From Corydoras sp. C115 (Eukaryota > Chordata > Actinopteri > Siluriformes > Callichthyidae): a stretch of 64,000 nt of DNA. The notes beneath the pieces were generated by a model. The model was not told where the DNA came from, ran no database searches, and saw only the letters and a list, made by a program, of their open reading frames with translations. The stretch spans positions 1 to 64,000 of the forward strand of contig JAFMOC010000915.1 in assembly GCA_019802505.1 (NCBI GenBank). Direction: 5' to 3'. A program made the position numbers and the translations under genes. Positions 32,225 to 43,453 of this stretch are shown here, piece by piece; positions within the stretch are counted from its first letter, which is position 1, and every line of letters begins with the position of its first letter.

Positions 32225-32235
32225 TTACCCCCCCC

Positions 32236-35200
32236 TCAACGGGTGCCTCCCGGCGCCCTAAATGGCTTGTCCGGGAAGCGACGGTGGAATTCGGCGATGA
32301 GGGATGGGTCCAGGATGGCCGCCCGGGGAACCCAGGAGCGCTCCTCCGGGCCGTAGCCCTTCCAGTCCACCAGGAACTGGATTCCCCGGCCACGGCGTCG
32401 GGAGTCCAGCAGGCGGTGAACGTTATAAGCGGGTTGTCCATCAATCAGGCGGGGGGCTGGGGCTTGGCGGGGTGGGGGGTTGAGCGGGGAGTGAACAACG
32501 GGCTTGATCAGGGAGACATGGAAGGTGGGGTGGACACGCATGGACCGGGGGAGGTGGAGGCGGACTGCTGTAGGGCCGATGATGCGGGTGATGGGGAAGG
32601 GGCCGATGAAACGGGTGATGGGAAAGGGGCCGATGAAACGGGGGCTCAGTTTGCGCGACTATGTTTTTAGGGGAATGTTCTTTGTGGAGAGCCAGACGAG
32701 TTGCCCCACTCTGTAACTGGGGGCCAGGTGGCGTCTGCGGTTGGCGGTGGCGACGGACGTGGCCTGGGCTTGGCGGAGCGCTAGCAGGGTGTTCTTCCAA
32801 GTCCGGCGGCAACGGCGGATGTGCTGGCTTACAGAGGGTACGGAGATTTCAGCCTGGTCCTCCGGAAACAGAGGGGGTTGGTAACCCAGGGCGACCTCGA
32901 ACGGGGACCTCCCAGTGGCGGAGCTGCGCGCGGTGTTGATGGTGTATTCTACCCAAGCCAGGTTCTCGCTCCAACGCTCAGGGTGCTGGGCAGAAACGCA
33001 GCGCAGGGTGGTCTCCACCACTTGGTTGGCCTTTTCTGCTTGCCCGTTGGACTGGGGATGGCCACCAGAAGAGAGAGAGAGCTCTGTCCCGAAGAACTTG
33101 TGGAAGGCTCTCCATACCTGGGAGATGAATTGGGGTCCCCGGTCCGAGACGATATCCATGGGTATACCGTATATCCGGAAGACTTGTTCAAAGCATAGCT
33201 TGGCAGTTTCTAAGGCAGAGGGAAGCTTGGACAAAGCGATCAGTCGTACAGATTTCGAGAAACGATCAATTATAGTGAGTATGACGGTGTTACCCTTGGA
33301 GTTCGGTAATCCTGAGACGAAATCCAGTGCTATGTGGGACCAGGGACGCCCAGGTATGGAGAGCGGTTGGAGTAGTCCTGCGGGGGGCTGATGCGAAGAC
33401 TTGTTGCGGGCGCAGGTGGTGCATGCGGTGACAAACTGCCTGACATCAGCCGCCAAAGAGGGCCACCAGAACCAGCGCCTGATGAGATCCTCGGTGCGCG
33501 CTCCCCCTGGGTGACATGCCCAGCGGGACTCGTGGCCCCATTTGAGCACAGCGGCGCGGGCGGCAGCGGGCACGAAGGTCCGATTGGGTGGCCCCAGCCC
33601 AGGATCCGGGTCTTTAGCCAGCTCCCGTTCCACAATTCGACGTACCTCCCAGGAGACGCCTGGAATGATAAGACTGGGAGGAAGAATTGTGTCAGTCTTA
33701 CACCTCTCCTCCTCATCTGCGAAAAGGCGGGACAGGGCGTCGGGTTTTGCGTTCCGTGTGCCGGGGCGGTAAGACAGAGTGAAATTGAACCGACCAAAGA
33801 ACAGGGCCCACCGAGCCTGACGGGAGTTCAGTCGTTTAGTCGACTGGATGTAGGCCAAGTTCTTATGGTCGGTCCAAACCACAAATGGCTGAGCTGCCCC
33901 CTCCAGCCAGTGACGCCACTCCTCCAACGCGAGCTTGACCGCCAGCAGCTCGCGGTTCCCGACATCATAATTTCTCTCCGCCGCCGATAACTTCCTGGAA
34001 AAGAAGGCACAAGGGTGAAAACGGCCCTCTGATTTCTGTGAGAGGACGGCTCCTACTCCTGCTCCCGATGCGTCGACCTCTACAATGAATTGTTTGGTGG
34101 GGTCGGGTTGAACTAGGATGGGAGCGGAAGTGAAGCGGGTCTTGAGCACGTCCATGGCGTCCTGAGCCTTCTGAGTCCAGCAAAACCTCACCTTCGTGGA
34201 TGTGAGGGCGGAGAGAGGTGCAGTGATGCTGCTATAGTCCCTGATGAAGCGTCGGTAAAAGTTGGCGAACCCCAGGAATCGCTGAAGTTCGGTCCTGGTA
34301 GTGGGAGCCGGCCAGTCGATGATGGCCCTGATCTTCTCCGGATCAGGCCGCACCGCCCCAGGGGACAGGATGAACCCCAGAAATGAGACCGACCTCTGGT
34401 GAAAGCAGCACTTTTCCGCTTTAACAAACAGGCGGTTTTGCAGTAGACGACTTAGCACCATACGTACGTGTCGGGTGTGCTCGCTGGGTGTCTTGGAGAA
34501 GATGAGGATGTCATCCAGGTAGACGAACGCAAATCTATCCAGGAAGTCCCGCAACACATCGTTCACCAAGGACTGGAACATGGCCGGGGTGTTCTTGAGG
34601 CCAAAGGGAACCACGCGGTACTGGTAGTGGCCGCTGGGGGTGTTAAACGCCGTCTTCCATTCATCCCCCTCCCTTATCCGGACCAGATGGTAGGCGTTCC
34701 GCAGGTCCAGCTTGGTGAAGATGGTCGCTCCCTGCAAAGACTCAAATACGGATGATGTTAACGGCAGAGGGTATTTGTAGGGGACTGTGATGGCATTTAG
34801 TCCCCTGTAGTCGATGCAGGGACGTAGGGAGCCGTCCTTCTTGGAGACAAAGAAGAACCCGGCCCCTACGGGGGAGGTAGAGGGCTGGATGAGTCCGGTG
34901 GCGAGACACTCCGACACGTACTTCTCCATAGCCTCTCTCTCGGGACGCGACAGTGGGTAGATCCGGCTTGAAGGCTGGGGGGCCCCAGGCAGGAGGTCGA
35001 TGGCGCAGTCGTACGTCCTGTGAGGCGGGAGCTGGCAGGCCTTGTCCTTGCTGAAGACCTCCCCAAGGTCGTGGTAATCTTTGGGCACCAAGGAGAGGTC
35101 TACAGGGTCATGGTGGTTAGGTGGCGGAGTGTTGCTGAGAGGAGCGGCGGCGAGCAGGCAGGAAGAGTGACAATCTGTTCCCCAGGTCAGAATGCGGCCG

Positions 35201-35379
35201 CGGGCCCAGTCTATATGGGGGTTGTGCTTCCGGAGCCAGGGGTATCCCAGGATGACGGGGGCCTCGGGAGTCTGGAATACCGAGAAGCAAACCTTCTCCT
35301 GGTGATTGCCCTCTAGCGTCAGCCTCGTGGGTGAGGTGCGGTGAGTGATGGGAGAGAGCCGTCTTCCATCCAGCGCCAA
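32236..35379 (-). pseudogene. pol: Gypsy-3 Pol: protease remainder, RT, RNase H, integrase, chromodomain
   Basis: The open part 35379-32659 (906 codons, no ATG) runs: end of protease (LGYPWL), RT (FTKLDLRNAYHLVRI, YLDDILIFS), RNase H (VEVDASGAG, TDHKNLAYI), integrase H2C2 (HESRWACHPG, CTTC) and the core with its DDE residues (ALDFVSGLP, DIVSDRGPQF, NGQAEKANQ). A TAG at 32661-32659 interrupts it. The same frame continues to 32236 with the chromodomain (FLVDWKGYGPEERSW). A short tandem duplication of about 27 bp, repeating RFIGPFPIT, lies after the stop. Apart from the stop and the unclear start, all catalytic residues are present. Confidence 0.9.
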
Positions 35380-35410
35380 GGTGTGGAGAGGATGCGCTAG
35401 GGAGAAACAA

Positions 35411-36562
35411 TTAAACCATTACGGTTAGCGAACTCCAGAGATTCTCCTCTGCCCCAGAATCTAACAGAACATTTACGTTCACCTGTTTCTCCCGCATGGT
35501 TAGCACCGCGGGTAGGCTGAGTCGCTGTGCTTGGGGTTTTAGTGTGGAACTTGACAGGACCCCAAGTTCTACTGCCGAGTCTGGTCTTTTAGGGCGTACC
35601 GGGCAGTCACGTAGCTGGTGGTTCCCTCCACCGCAGTAGAAACACAGCCCCTGGTCTTTACGGCGGCTACGGACTTCAGGAGCCAGCGTGGTGCGTCCCA
35701 GCTGCATCGGCTCGGCCCTCTCGAACTGCTCGGGCTGGGGGGTGCCCCTAGGAGACGCTGGTGAGGTACGAGGCAAAGCGGTGGTACAGACCTGGTCCCG
35801 GGCTTGCCGTTCTCGGTGACACAGGCTCATACGTCCATCGACGCATATGGCGAGGTTTATTAATTCCTGGAGCGCCTCAGGTCGGTTGCGGGTCACGAGT
35901 TCGTCCCGTATACGTTCATTCAACGCGTGGCGGAACACGCCGCGGAGCGAGCGCTCACACCATCCCGACTCCGCGGCGAGGGTCTGGAACTCAACGGCGA
36001 ACTCCGCCACAGAACGAGTCCCCTGACGTACTGAGAGCAGGCGAGTCTCTATGTCCTCAGAGTAGTCAGGGCGATCAAACACAGAACGAAACCTCTCCAG
36101 GAACGAAGCATAAGATGACCCCAGCGGAGATACTAACCCCTGTGCCGCCTCTGCCCAGCTGAGTGCGCGTCCACGTAGAAGTCCGATTACGAAGGCGATC
36201 TTGTGGGCGTCCGTAGGGAAACACGTGGGGCGGATGCTGAAGTACAGCTGGCATTGGAAGAGGAATCCACGACAACGTTGGAGATCCCCCCCATAGGGTT
36301 CCGGGAGAACGGCAGTCCCGTCGGAACGTGAAGCAACCGCGGGCGGCGGGTTAGGTACCTGGCTTGATGGTGAGGTCACTGGGGCGGAAGCTGCGGGCAG
36401 CGCGGCGAGCGCAGTCTGAAGCTGTAGGGATAACTGGCTCACCAGATCAGCTAATCCCTCCTGGCGACTGTACAGCATATCGAGCCGTGGGTCGTGCTGT
36501 TGTCCGGCTGGTGGTGGTTGTGCCGGCTCTGCTCCGGCAGCGCGTCGCTCTGAGGAATCCAT
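35411..36562 (-). CDS. gag: Gypsy-3 Gag with protease start, 383 aa
   Basis: The ATG at 36562 (MDSSERRAAG) is the first after the LTR. An upstream-open frame through the LTR is not needed. The capsid region has CRGFLFQCQLYFSIRP and IGLLRGRALSWA. A CCHC zinc knuckle (CFYCGGGNHQLRDC) lies at about residue 314, followed by the aspartic protease motif LLDSGAEE near residue 366. The frame then ends at 35411, just after the protease active site, and pol continues one base displaced. It is either a programmed junction or, more likely, small indels, because the protease is interrupted. Confidence 0.85.
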   Translation of the reverse strand: MDSSERRAAGAEPAQPPPAGQQHDPRLDMLYSRQEGLADLVSQLSLQLQTALAALPAASAPVTSPSSQVPNPPPAVASRSDGTAVLPEPYGGDLQRCRGFLFQCQLYFSIRPTCFPTDAHKIAFVIGLLRGRALSWAEAAQGLVSPLGSSYASFLERFRSVFDRPDYSEDIETRLLSVRQGTRSVAEFAVEFQTLAAESGWCERSLRGVFRHALNERIRDELVTRNRPEALQELINLAICVDGRMSLCHRERQARDQVCTTALPRTSPASPRGTPQPEQFERAEPMQLGRTTLAPEVRSRRKDQGLCFYCGGGNHQLRDCPVRPKRPDSAVELGVLSSSTLKPQAQRLSLPAVLTMREKQVNVNVLLDSGAEENLWSSLTVMV

Positions 36563-36565
36563 TTG

Positions 36566-36575
36566 GCCAGTTTGT
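36566..36575 (-). promoter_or_regulatory. Gypsy-3 candidate self-priming site
   Basis: ACAAACTGGC on the minus strand, two bases inside the 5' LTR, pairs 10 of 10 with GCCAGTTTGT at 36910-36901, 30 nt after the TATA box. This fits the Tf1/sushi self-priming mechanism. The gag ATG (36562) lies immediately downstream. Confidence 0.75.
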
Positions 36576-36577
36576 AA

Positions 36578-37057
36578 TGTTACGGTCGTAAGACCGGGTG
36601 AGGTGGATTCGCTACTCGGAGTGACGAGCACAGACGTGTGTACAGTCTCAAAGAGTTTATTACTCCAACAATAGACGAGGCGAAGACAACATACAACGCG
36701 GGATGGGTAAACACAGGGCGAGCGGTGATGACGTAGGCGGGAGGGAGTACAAACGATCCAAGAGACTTCAGTGGAGTGCACTTGACGAAGTGAAGACAGC
36801 GGGGCGAACTGCACACAAAAAACAGAGACAGCAAAAGGACGAGGCAACAGAGAATCACAAGGGCTGGTAGTGTCTAGGCTTGGCAAGGGCGTGGCACAAG
36901 ACAAACTGGCGGTGACAGAAGGGCGTGCAGGGTATATATAGCAAAACCGTGATAGTTCCCAGGTGCGCGTGATTACGGGGGCGTGGACACAGAACCAACC
37001 CACACCGCGTGACCAAAACAAACCAACCCACACCACGTGACCAAAACAACCGTGTCA
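36578..37057 (-). repeat. Gypsy-3 5' LTR
   Basis: 480 bp. On the minus strand it has TATATATA (36940-36933), the candidate start GCCAGTTTGT 30 nt later (36910-36901) and CCGTAACA at the inner end. Confidence 0.95.
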
Positions 37058-37126
37058 GGTTCAGCTACTCAGTGTAACTGTGACTTGCATGGGCTTCTAT
37101 ACTTCTATATTCACTTTATGAAGTGA

Positions 37127-37129
<3 letters not shown>
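37058..37129. repeat. Satellite remnant and L1 left target duplication
   Basis: A short satellite piece ending tttatgaagtgacct (37115-37129), repeated at 42289-42303 beyond the L1. Confidence 0.85.
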
Positions 37130-37161
<32 letters not shown>

Positions 37162-37164
37162 CCC

Positions 37165-37495
37165 CCGTGTCCTGTCTGCTATTGTGAAACTCAGGATTGA
37201 TGTCTGAGTGTCTAAATCAGGCCCAACAGTTTTGATTTTACAAGTGGAGCATACAGGTATTTCTCCATGATGCTCCACTTGGTATATATTTAAAACTTTA
37301 TTGTAAATTTTTTTGGGGATCATATCTGTACAGCAACCACGGAGATGGAAAAAGAAACAGAAAAGAAGAAGGAAAAAAGAAAAAAAAAGAGGTATACGAA
37401 AGTGGTGGGAGGAAAGAAGAAAAGACCAACAGAGAAAAGAAAAAAAAAATTAATTAATAAAGAGAAAAGAAAATAAATAAATAAATACAATAATA
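37165..37495. other. L1 distal 3' UTR, purine/AT-rich
   Basis: Low-complexity gaaaaaagaaaaaaaa and ataaataaata tracts between the poly(A) tail and the microsatellite. No coding potential. Confidence 0.6.
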
Positions 37496-37745
37496 CATAC
37501 ATACACACACATATACATATATACACATACATATATATATCTATTCATATATACACATACATACATACACACATACATACACATACATATACACATACAT
37601 ACACATACACATATACATATACGCGCCTACGCATAAGTACATATATGCCCATATGCACATATATACATACATACATATATATATACACATACACATACAC
37701 ACATACATACACACATACATAAATACACACACATCCATACCTACA
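37495..37745. repeat. (ACATATAC)n-type microsatellite in L1 3' UTR
   Basis: About 250 bp of tacatacacacatacatata variations. All frames are trivially open in Tyr/Val/Cys/Met or Ile, so they are not genes. Confidence 0.9.
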
Positions 37746-37949
37746 TTTACCTTCATATACTAAAATTAATTACAATTTCCAGCATAAATATATTTATTTA
37801 TTTATTTAAACTATTCTTTTAATTGATTTTATAAATTAATGAAAAGAAAGACAATTTTAAGAAACCAGGATCTGAACACCTGTTTGTGTGCAGTTGTGAG
37901 CATGCAAGTAGATGAAAGATTTCTTCCATAGGAATGCCAAATGGGAATT

Positions 37950-39120
37950 TGTAGTAGTGACCGTGGGGGACCCCCGGCCCCGACCCCAAGGCCCGAGGCA
38001 GACACCAGGAAGACCAGGGCCAAAGGCACCGCGGAGGTCCCAGGCGCCGCGCCCCCAGGGGCCCCAATGCAGGGTCAACCGCACACCCCACCCCCCCGAA
38101 CCGACCCAAAGGGAGAGCCGAGGGAAGCCCCCAGCAGCCCCCCGCCGAGCCCAGGGGTCAGCAGCCCCAAGCCCTCAGACCCCGCCGGCACCCGCCACGC
38201 CAGAGCAGATCCGACCATGGACACGGAGGCCCGGGACCCCGAGGCACGCCACCCCCCAGCCAGGGCCCCCCGGGGCCACGGGGCCCAAACCCAACCAGGC
38301 AGCCACCAGGCCCAGCCAGCACACCCCCCGGCGCCCAGCCCCCGAAACCGAGAGCCACCAGCCCACCAGAGGGCAAAGGGCACAACCCCCCCGGGAGGGG
38401 AATGCGACGCGGAGGTGGGGGCCACCATTAGGCGGACCCCAGATGACCCAGGAGAGGGAGCAGACCAGGCCCCAGCCTGACAAATACACATTCACACACA
38501 AACGCACTCATACCATCCCACCCTCATACTCACCTCCACTCATTCGAAGTAAACATATACAGTAACATATACGCCACACTCACTCATACTCCCCATACAC
38601 ACTCTATACACACTCTGGGTCCAGGACATGCGTCCGCCCCCTATTGGTGGAAACCCACATCCGGACCCAGAGGGTAAACCCATTCTCTCCAGGGTGGAGA
38701 GGAGGGGACGGCCAAAGCCACGAACCCGCAAGGCCGTCCCACAGCCCGGGCTGCACCAGACCGGCAGGGCAAGCCCCCGCCACGGTGAGGACCCGCCCCC
38801 GACCACCGCCGAGCACCACCAACAGCCAAGCAGACACCCCCCGCCGAGCGCCCGCCAGACCCCGGCGACAAGCCCGGCCAGAGGAATGACCGCACAGCCC
38901 AGGGCGATGACCCAAGAATCCAAACAGGCCCAGGGAAGCCAGAACACCGGCCCCGCCCCCACCACCCCCCCAAGCCCCGCAGCTCACCCACCGCCCCCGC
39001 CCCCACCAGACGGACTGCCCCTTATTCACCTACCCCCCACCCCAAGCGGCATAACGGGAAACGGAAAACGGGGGAGTGGCTTAAGACCCCCACACACATA
39101 CCCCCACCCCCAGATATGCT
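37950..39120 (-). other. L1 G-rich 3' UTR
   Basis: On the minus (element) strand this is strongly G-rich with many runs of three or more G, in two blocks (37960-38480 and 38630-39060) separated by an AC-rich stretch. G-rich polypurine 3' UTRs are known from vertebrate L1. Long frames on both strands are composition artefacts (Pro/Arg or Gly-rich). Confidence 0.6.
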
Positions 39121-39230
39121 GTTGATGCTTGTTGTTTTTTAAGGTGCGATTAAAAGGGGGAGGAGGGGGAGGTCGGCACATGATCTGACCCAGAGACGTG
39201 CACCCCCACTCCAGCCCAAACCCTAAGTGT

Positions 39231-40847
39231 CTATGTGTAATGTTGGGAGCAGTTCATATTTTTGGGAAGTCTACCATTTTGCTCCGTTTCCTGCAGCATT
39301 CTGTAAAATATTGGTCCTAAGATATTCCAGAATTTCTTGTAGAATTCTGCCGGGAATCCGTCCGGCCCAGGAGCCTTATTATTAGGCATGCTTTGGAGGG
39401 CTTTTTGAAGTTCAGCTGCTGTCAGTGGGGAGTCCAGCTCTATTACTTGACTACTGGATAATTTGGGTAGTGATATTTTATCTAAAAATTGATTAATGTC
39501 TGTATCTGATGGGTTTATCTGGGGTGAATATAGAGCTGTGTAGAAGTCTCTGAAAATATTATTTATGCTTCCAGGATCATAAACTATGTTCCCAGTTATG
39601 TCTTTAACACCAGATATGGTTGTTTTTTCCTTATTAATTTTGAGCTGGTTCGCTAAATATTTGCCTGATTTGTTTCCATGTTCAAAGTTATCTATTCTAA
39701 GTCTTTGGATTAGGAATTTAGTTTTATTTTTGGTAAGTTCGTTTAATTCTAATTTTGCTTTGCGCAATTTGTCCAAGATTCCCTCGTCTTGAGGGGCTCC
39801 TAATAATTTAATGACTTCTTCTAATTCCTGAATACGTTTAGTTTCTTTTTTCTTTTTATGTGATGAGAATGATATTATTTTACCTCTCATTACTGCTTTC
39901 CCTGCTTCCCAGAGAATAGACGCAGGCATTCCAGGTAAATCATTGTGCTCTAAATATAAGGCCCATTCTTCTTTAAAATATTTGATAAAATCTACATCAT
40001 TGAGCAATGATGTATTAAGTCTCCAATTTATATTTTTTAGAATTTCTTTCTGGATTATTAAAGTTAAAGAGATAGGAGCATGATCACTGACAGCCATAGG
40101 ATGTATCTCGGTGTCTGCAATGTTAGCCAACAATGTGTTACTAACTAAAAAGTAATCCAGACGAGAGTAAGAGTGATGAGCATGTGAGAAAAAAGTATAT
40201 TCTCGTTGGTTTGGGTGAAAAGATCGCCATGCGTCGCAAAGTCCATAATCATACATGTATTGTTTGACTATGTTTATAGACTGCCAACTGCGCTGAGTTC
40301 CTGCTGTGCTAAGCCTGTCCATGTCTTCGTTTAGAGCAAAGTTGAGGTCACCTCCAAGAAGTAGTGAGCAATCCGAGTGATCAGATAGTGTAGAGAAGAA
40401 ATTGTGAAAGAAAGAGCTATTATCGATGTTTGGACCGTATATGCTGACTAGACATAACTTGTGATTATGTATAGATAACTTTATTATTATGTATCTACCC
40501 TCTGGGTCTGTGACTGTGTCTATTATTGAATAATTAATATTTTTGTGTATTAATATTGCTACTCCCCTTTGTCTTGAGCTATAACAAGCAGAGAACACAA
40601 CAGGATACTCTGATGATTTAAGATCATCTGCAGTTGTGGCAGATTTATGAATCTCCTGTAATAAGACAACCTCTGCCTTTAGTCTTTTAAGCTGGTTAAG
40701 TATACTAATTCTTTTCTGTTGTGTACTGGCTCCATTAACATTCCATGAGACAAATCTTATTGTGCTCATAGTGGCGTTAGTGTGATTTGAGTAAAGGATG
40801 TGGTTAAAGTTGAACCATGCATGTCCATTAGAGATAGAGAGACTCAA
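39231..40847 (-). pseudogene. L1 ORF2: endonuclease plus start of RT, truncated
   Basis: 538 codons; the family start is probably the internal MSTIRFVSWNVNG at 40769. An AP-type endonuclease is complete: SWNVNG, VVLLQEIH, SIYGPN, LGGDLNF, SRLDYFLVS and SDHAPISLT. The linker and RT motif 0/1 follow (NKAPGPDGFPAEFYKKFW). The frame then breaks after NGRLPKNMN into 3' UTR sequence. L1 ORF2 is normally near 1200-1300 residues, so the polymerase is missing. Confidence 0.9.
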
Positions 40848-41250
40848 CTATATGCAATGTTAATGCTTGTGTTTGCCAAATTGGAAACTTAGATGCAGTG
40901 TCAGATACCAGAGAAATAAAAGTTAAAAGGGTGTTGGATGTGAAAGAAAATGAGATATATAGGGTTGCCTTGTGAAGTATTTGTGTGTGTGGTTTCGCAT
41001 GCTTTTTAAAACGAAGGAGAAAGAAAAAAAAAGTGAGAGAAAGGTGTATTAACAGAAGGAAATGATAGAACAAGAGAAGGAAGAAAGAAGGAAAAAAACA
41101 AAAACACAGCCCTGACCCTGTTCACCTCCATCAGTGAAAGCATTATACAGAGCTGTGCGTTGTTTATCTTTACCAGTTAGTTTGCTGTTTAACTAAATAC
41201 TTTATATATTCGGACTAACCTAAGCTATCCTAATATTACTCAGGTTTATC

Positions 41251-42075
41251 CTAATAAAGCCACGGGGTGACCTCTCTATCCCTGTACAGCTGACCATTGA
41301 CATATAGTTTGTCTACAGCCACTGTAGCTCGGATACCTTCAGTAATATATTTTTTTCTGATTGGGAATAATACTCGCCTCCTATCGAGAATCTCTTTAGG
41401 AAATTGATCATTCACACTGTAATGTGTACCACGCAGCTCTCTGCCCTGACTCCTTACCCGCTCTTTCTGTTTAAAGTGCTCGAATTTAGCAACAATAGGT
41501 CGAGGGCGCTTGTTATCGGGCTTTTTCCCGCCGAGCCGGTGAACACGATGAAAAGTGATGTTTTTTACCGTCTCAGATGGAAGTTTCAGCTGTTGCTGGA
41601 TGAACTCGCGAACTGAAGTTTCTGCGTCCTCTTCAGCTCGCTCGGCAATCCCACTGAAAACCAGGTTGTCTCTCATGCTTCGTGCTTGTAAATCGAGGAT
41701 GGATTCTCTCATTTTCCTATTTTCGTCAGATATTTTATTCATCCCTTCGGACAGTTGTTTGACGTTGTCCCGCAGCACTTTGTTCTCAGCAGCGAGTGAC
41801 ACAACCTGCTCCTGACTGTATTCCAAAGATTCTCTTAATTTTTGGAATTCTTGGTGTAAAATTTCCACCAAGGCGAGCCGGGCATCCAGACTGGATAACT
41901 TCTTGTCGATGGAATCCAGGACTTCATTGAAGCTTTTTTCCGGGGATAGTGTGGATCCGCTTGATGCACGTTCTGAACGAGTGCGTTTGGAGGTTGGTGT
42001 GCTCATGTTTGTTGGATGTGTTTTTAACTTACCCAACACGATGTTTTCAAAGCACTCGTCCACGTAACTTTCCAA
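41251..42075 (-). CDS. L1 ORF1 protein, 274 aa
   Basis: An RNA-binding chaperone of the L1 particle. It has an N-terminal Ser/Arg-rich tail (from a second Met at 42006: MSTPTSKRTRS), a long heptad coiled coil (about residues 50-135), then an RRM-like part (SMRDNLVFSGIAE, VHRLGGKK, RPIVAKFEHF) and a C-terminal domain (YSVNDQFPKEILDRR). It is uninterrupted. Either Met may start translation. Confidence 0.85.
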   Translation of the reverse strand: MESYVDECFENIVLGKLKTHPTNMSTPTSKRTRSERASSGSTLSPEKSFNEVLDSIDKKLSSLDARLALVEILHQEFQKLRESLEYSQEQVVSLAAENKVLRDNVKQLSEGMNKISDENRKMRESILDLQARSMRDNLVFSGIAERAEEDAETSVREFIQQQLKLPSETVKNITFHRVHRLGGKKPDNKRPRPIVAKFEHFKQKERVRSQGRELRGTHYSVNDQFPKEILDRRRVLFPIRKKYITEGIRATVAVDKLYVNGQLYRDREVTPWLY

Positions 42076-42302
42076 ACTGGCTAAGGTTTCCTCGTCCAGT
42101 TTGTTTTATTGTAAAGGAACGATTGTATTTAATAACGTATTTTATACTTTAGATTGTATATATTTATATATGTATATTGATTTAAATATATTGGCTTGTT
42201 TTACCTGTTGCTGTATATTTTTACCTCTATGTCACCATTACTCACGCACAGCTCTCGCGAGATCTCAGTAGCAGCTCATCGCGCCCTCTTTATGAAGTGA
42301 CC

Positions 42303-42449
42303 TTTTTTTATGACAATTTAGGAAATGTTTAAAACACAGTAACATTAATAAATACAACATAACAATTATTGACTAGTATTCACATATTTAGTTTAGAGAT
42401 TATGTCTGAGCTGGATATTGCTTTATGTTTTGTCTCGTTTAGAGACTAT
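42303..42449. repeat. Satellite segment
   Basis: A continuation of the monomer split by the L1, ending abruptly at gagactatacat where copy B begins. Confidence 0.75.
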
Positions 42450-42499
42450 ACATCCCAGATTTCAGCACTAGTGTGATGGTTTCAGGTGACACCAGAAAA

Positions 42500-42947
42500 C
42501 AGGCGAGAATTAATAAAAATAGGCTTTATTTTGCCAAACAAGGAAGAAGATGAAGGAATGATACAAACAAAACACATGTTGGGCTCCTCTAAATACTGTG
42601 ACTAGACAGTATATAGTTGGGATTTTTTTCTGATGACAGGGATGGCACCAAACTTCCAACAACACTCTCCAACTGCATTCCGCCTCCTTTACTGCACACA
42701 GATCAAACAGAATTACAGAGTGTTAATTCCAGGCAGGTGTCACTGTTTACGAGATCTGCATCCCAAGCCTGCCTCCTGTCTACATGCACCTCCTATCACT
42801 CCCTCATGCCAAAATATACATTCAGATTTGAAAATGAATAAAGACGATTTCTTACTTGTTAGTAGCCATAAGTGGGGTAGGAGATAGATGACGGATGAAT
42901 GTCTGTGATGTATGGATCCAATGAGCCTGGCGGACAGCACGGACATA
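42500..42947 (-). pseudogene. 3'-terminal exon of unidentified gene, copy B
   Basis: The same acceptor (TGCTTTTGCAG), an 89-nt coding part (42947-42859) ending SYPTYGY and TAA, and AATAAA at 42530-42525. It differs from copy A by one residue (DIH for DFH). Confidence 0.5.
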
Positions 42948-43453
42948 CTGCAAAAGCAGAAAGGAACACAGGTTGATTAACTCTTTCTAACAAACTGTGA
43001 AGAACAGAAGTCTAACTCTAAAGTGTGGATAGTTTTTTCAGCATGATAAGCAGAGTCATATTTGTCTAGAATCCTGTAATATTCAAAACAATTCCATGTA
43101 CCATACAGATGCACTTTGTATTTCTACAATTCTAGGTTCAGACATGGTGCTGATATGTTAGTATGTGCTGCTGGTACTGATGGATTAGACATACACCCTT
43201 ACTGGGTGCCAATCCATCAGTTTGCACATCTCCCGGATCTGACCTCAAACCTGGATTCCCCACTAAGCCACCGTGCTAACTGCCAGTAATTTATATTTAA
43301 TAATATGTTTTGGAGAGGGGCCATCTTTGGAATTTGCATGTTCTCCAATGTCTTCAAGGGTTTACGATAAATGACTTATGCTTGGAGTAGATTTTCTTGT
43401 TCATTTTCTTATTATCTTATAGGCTTTTAAAACATTTAAGAGCTATCACACTC

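Larger units (their letters stand above)
31745..37057 (-). mobile_element. Gypsy-3: nearly complete Ty3/gypsy chromovirus
   Basis: Minus orientation with 480-bp LTRs at both ends and target duplication ggttc (31740-31744, 37058-37062). It carries gag, a protease motif, RT, RNase H, integrase and a chromodomain in order. The LTRs differ at only about six positions by eye. Defects are small: frame breaks at the gag/pol junction and one in-frame stop before the chromodomain. It is the youngest-looking autonomous element here. Confidence 0.95.
37130..42287 (-). mobile_element. L1-type LINE, 5'-complete, RT deleted
   Basis: Minus orientation. The poly(A) tail appears as a T run at 37130-37161. 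A target duplication of about 15 bp flanks it. Order: 5' UTR (42287-42076), ORF1 (42075-41251), spacer of about 400 bp, ORF2 endonuclease part (40847-39231), G-rich 3' UTR and tail. ORF2 stops where reverse transcriptase should begin, so this copy is non-autonomous, either by internal deletion or as a member of a deletion-derivative subfamily. Confidence 0.9.

Noticed and set aside
37541..37756. Tyr/Val/Cys/Met frames near 37.6 kb
   Set aside because: Direct translation of an ACATAC microsatellite.
37912..38565. Pro/Arg-rich plus-strand frame, 217 codons, and its companions up to 39125
   Set aside because: They lie antisense to the G-rich L1 3' UTR. Composition alone explains the open frames.
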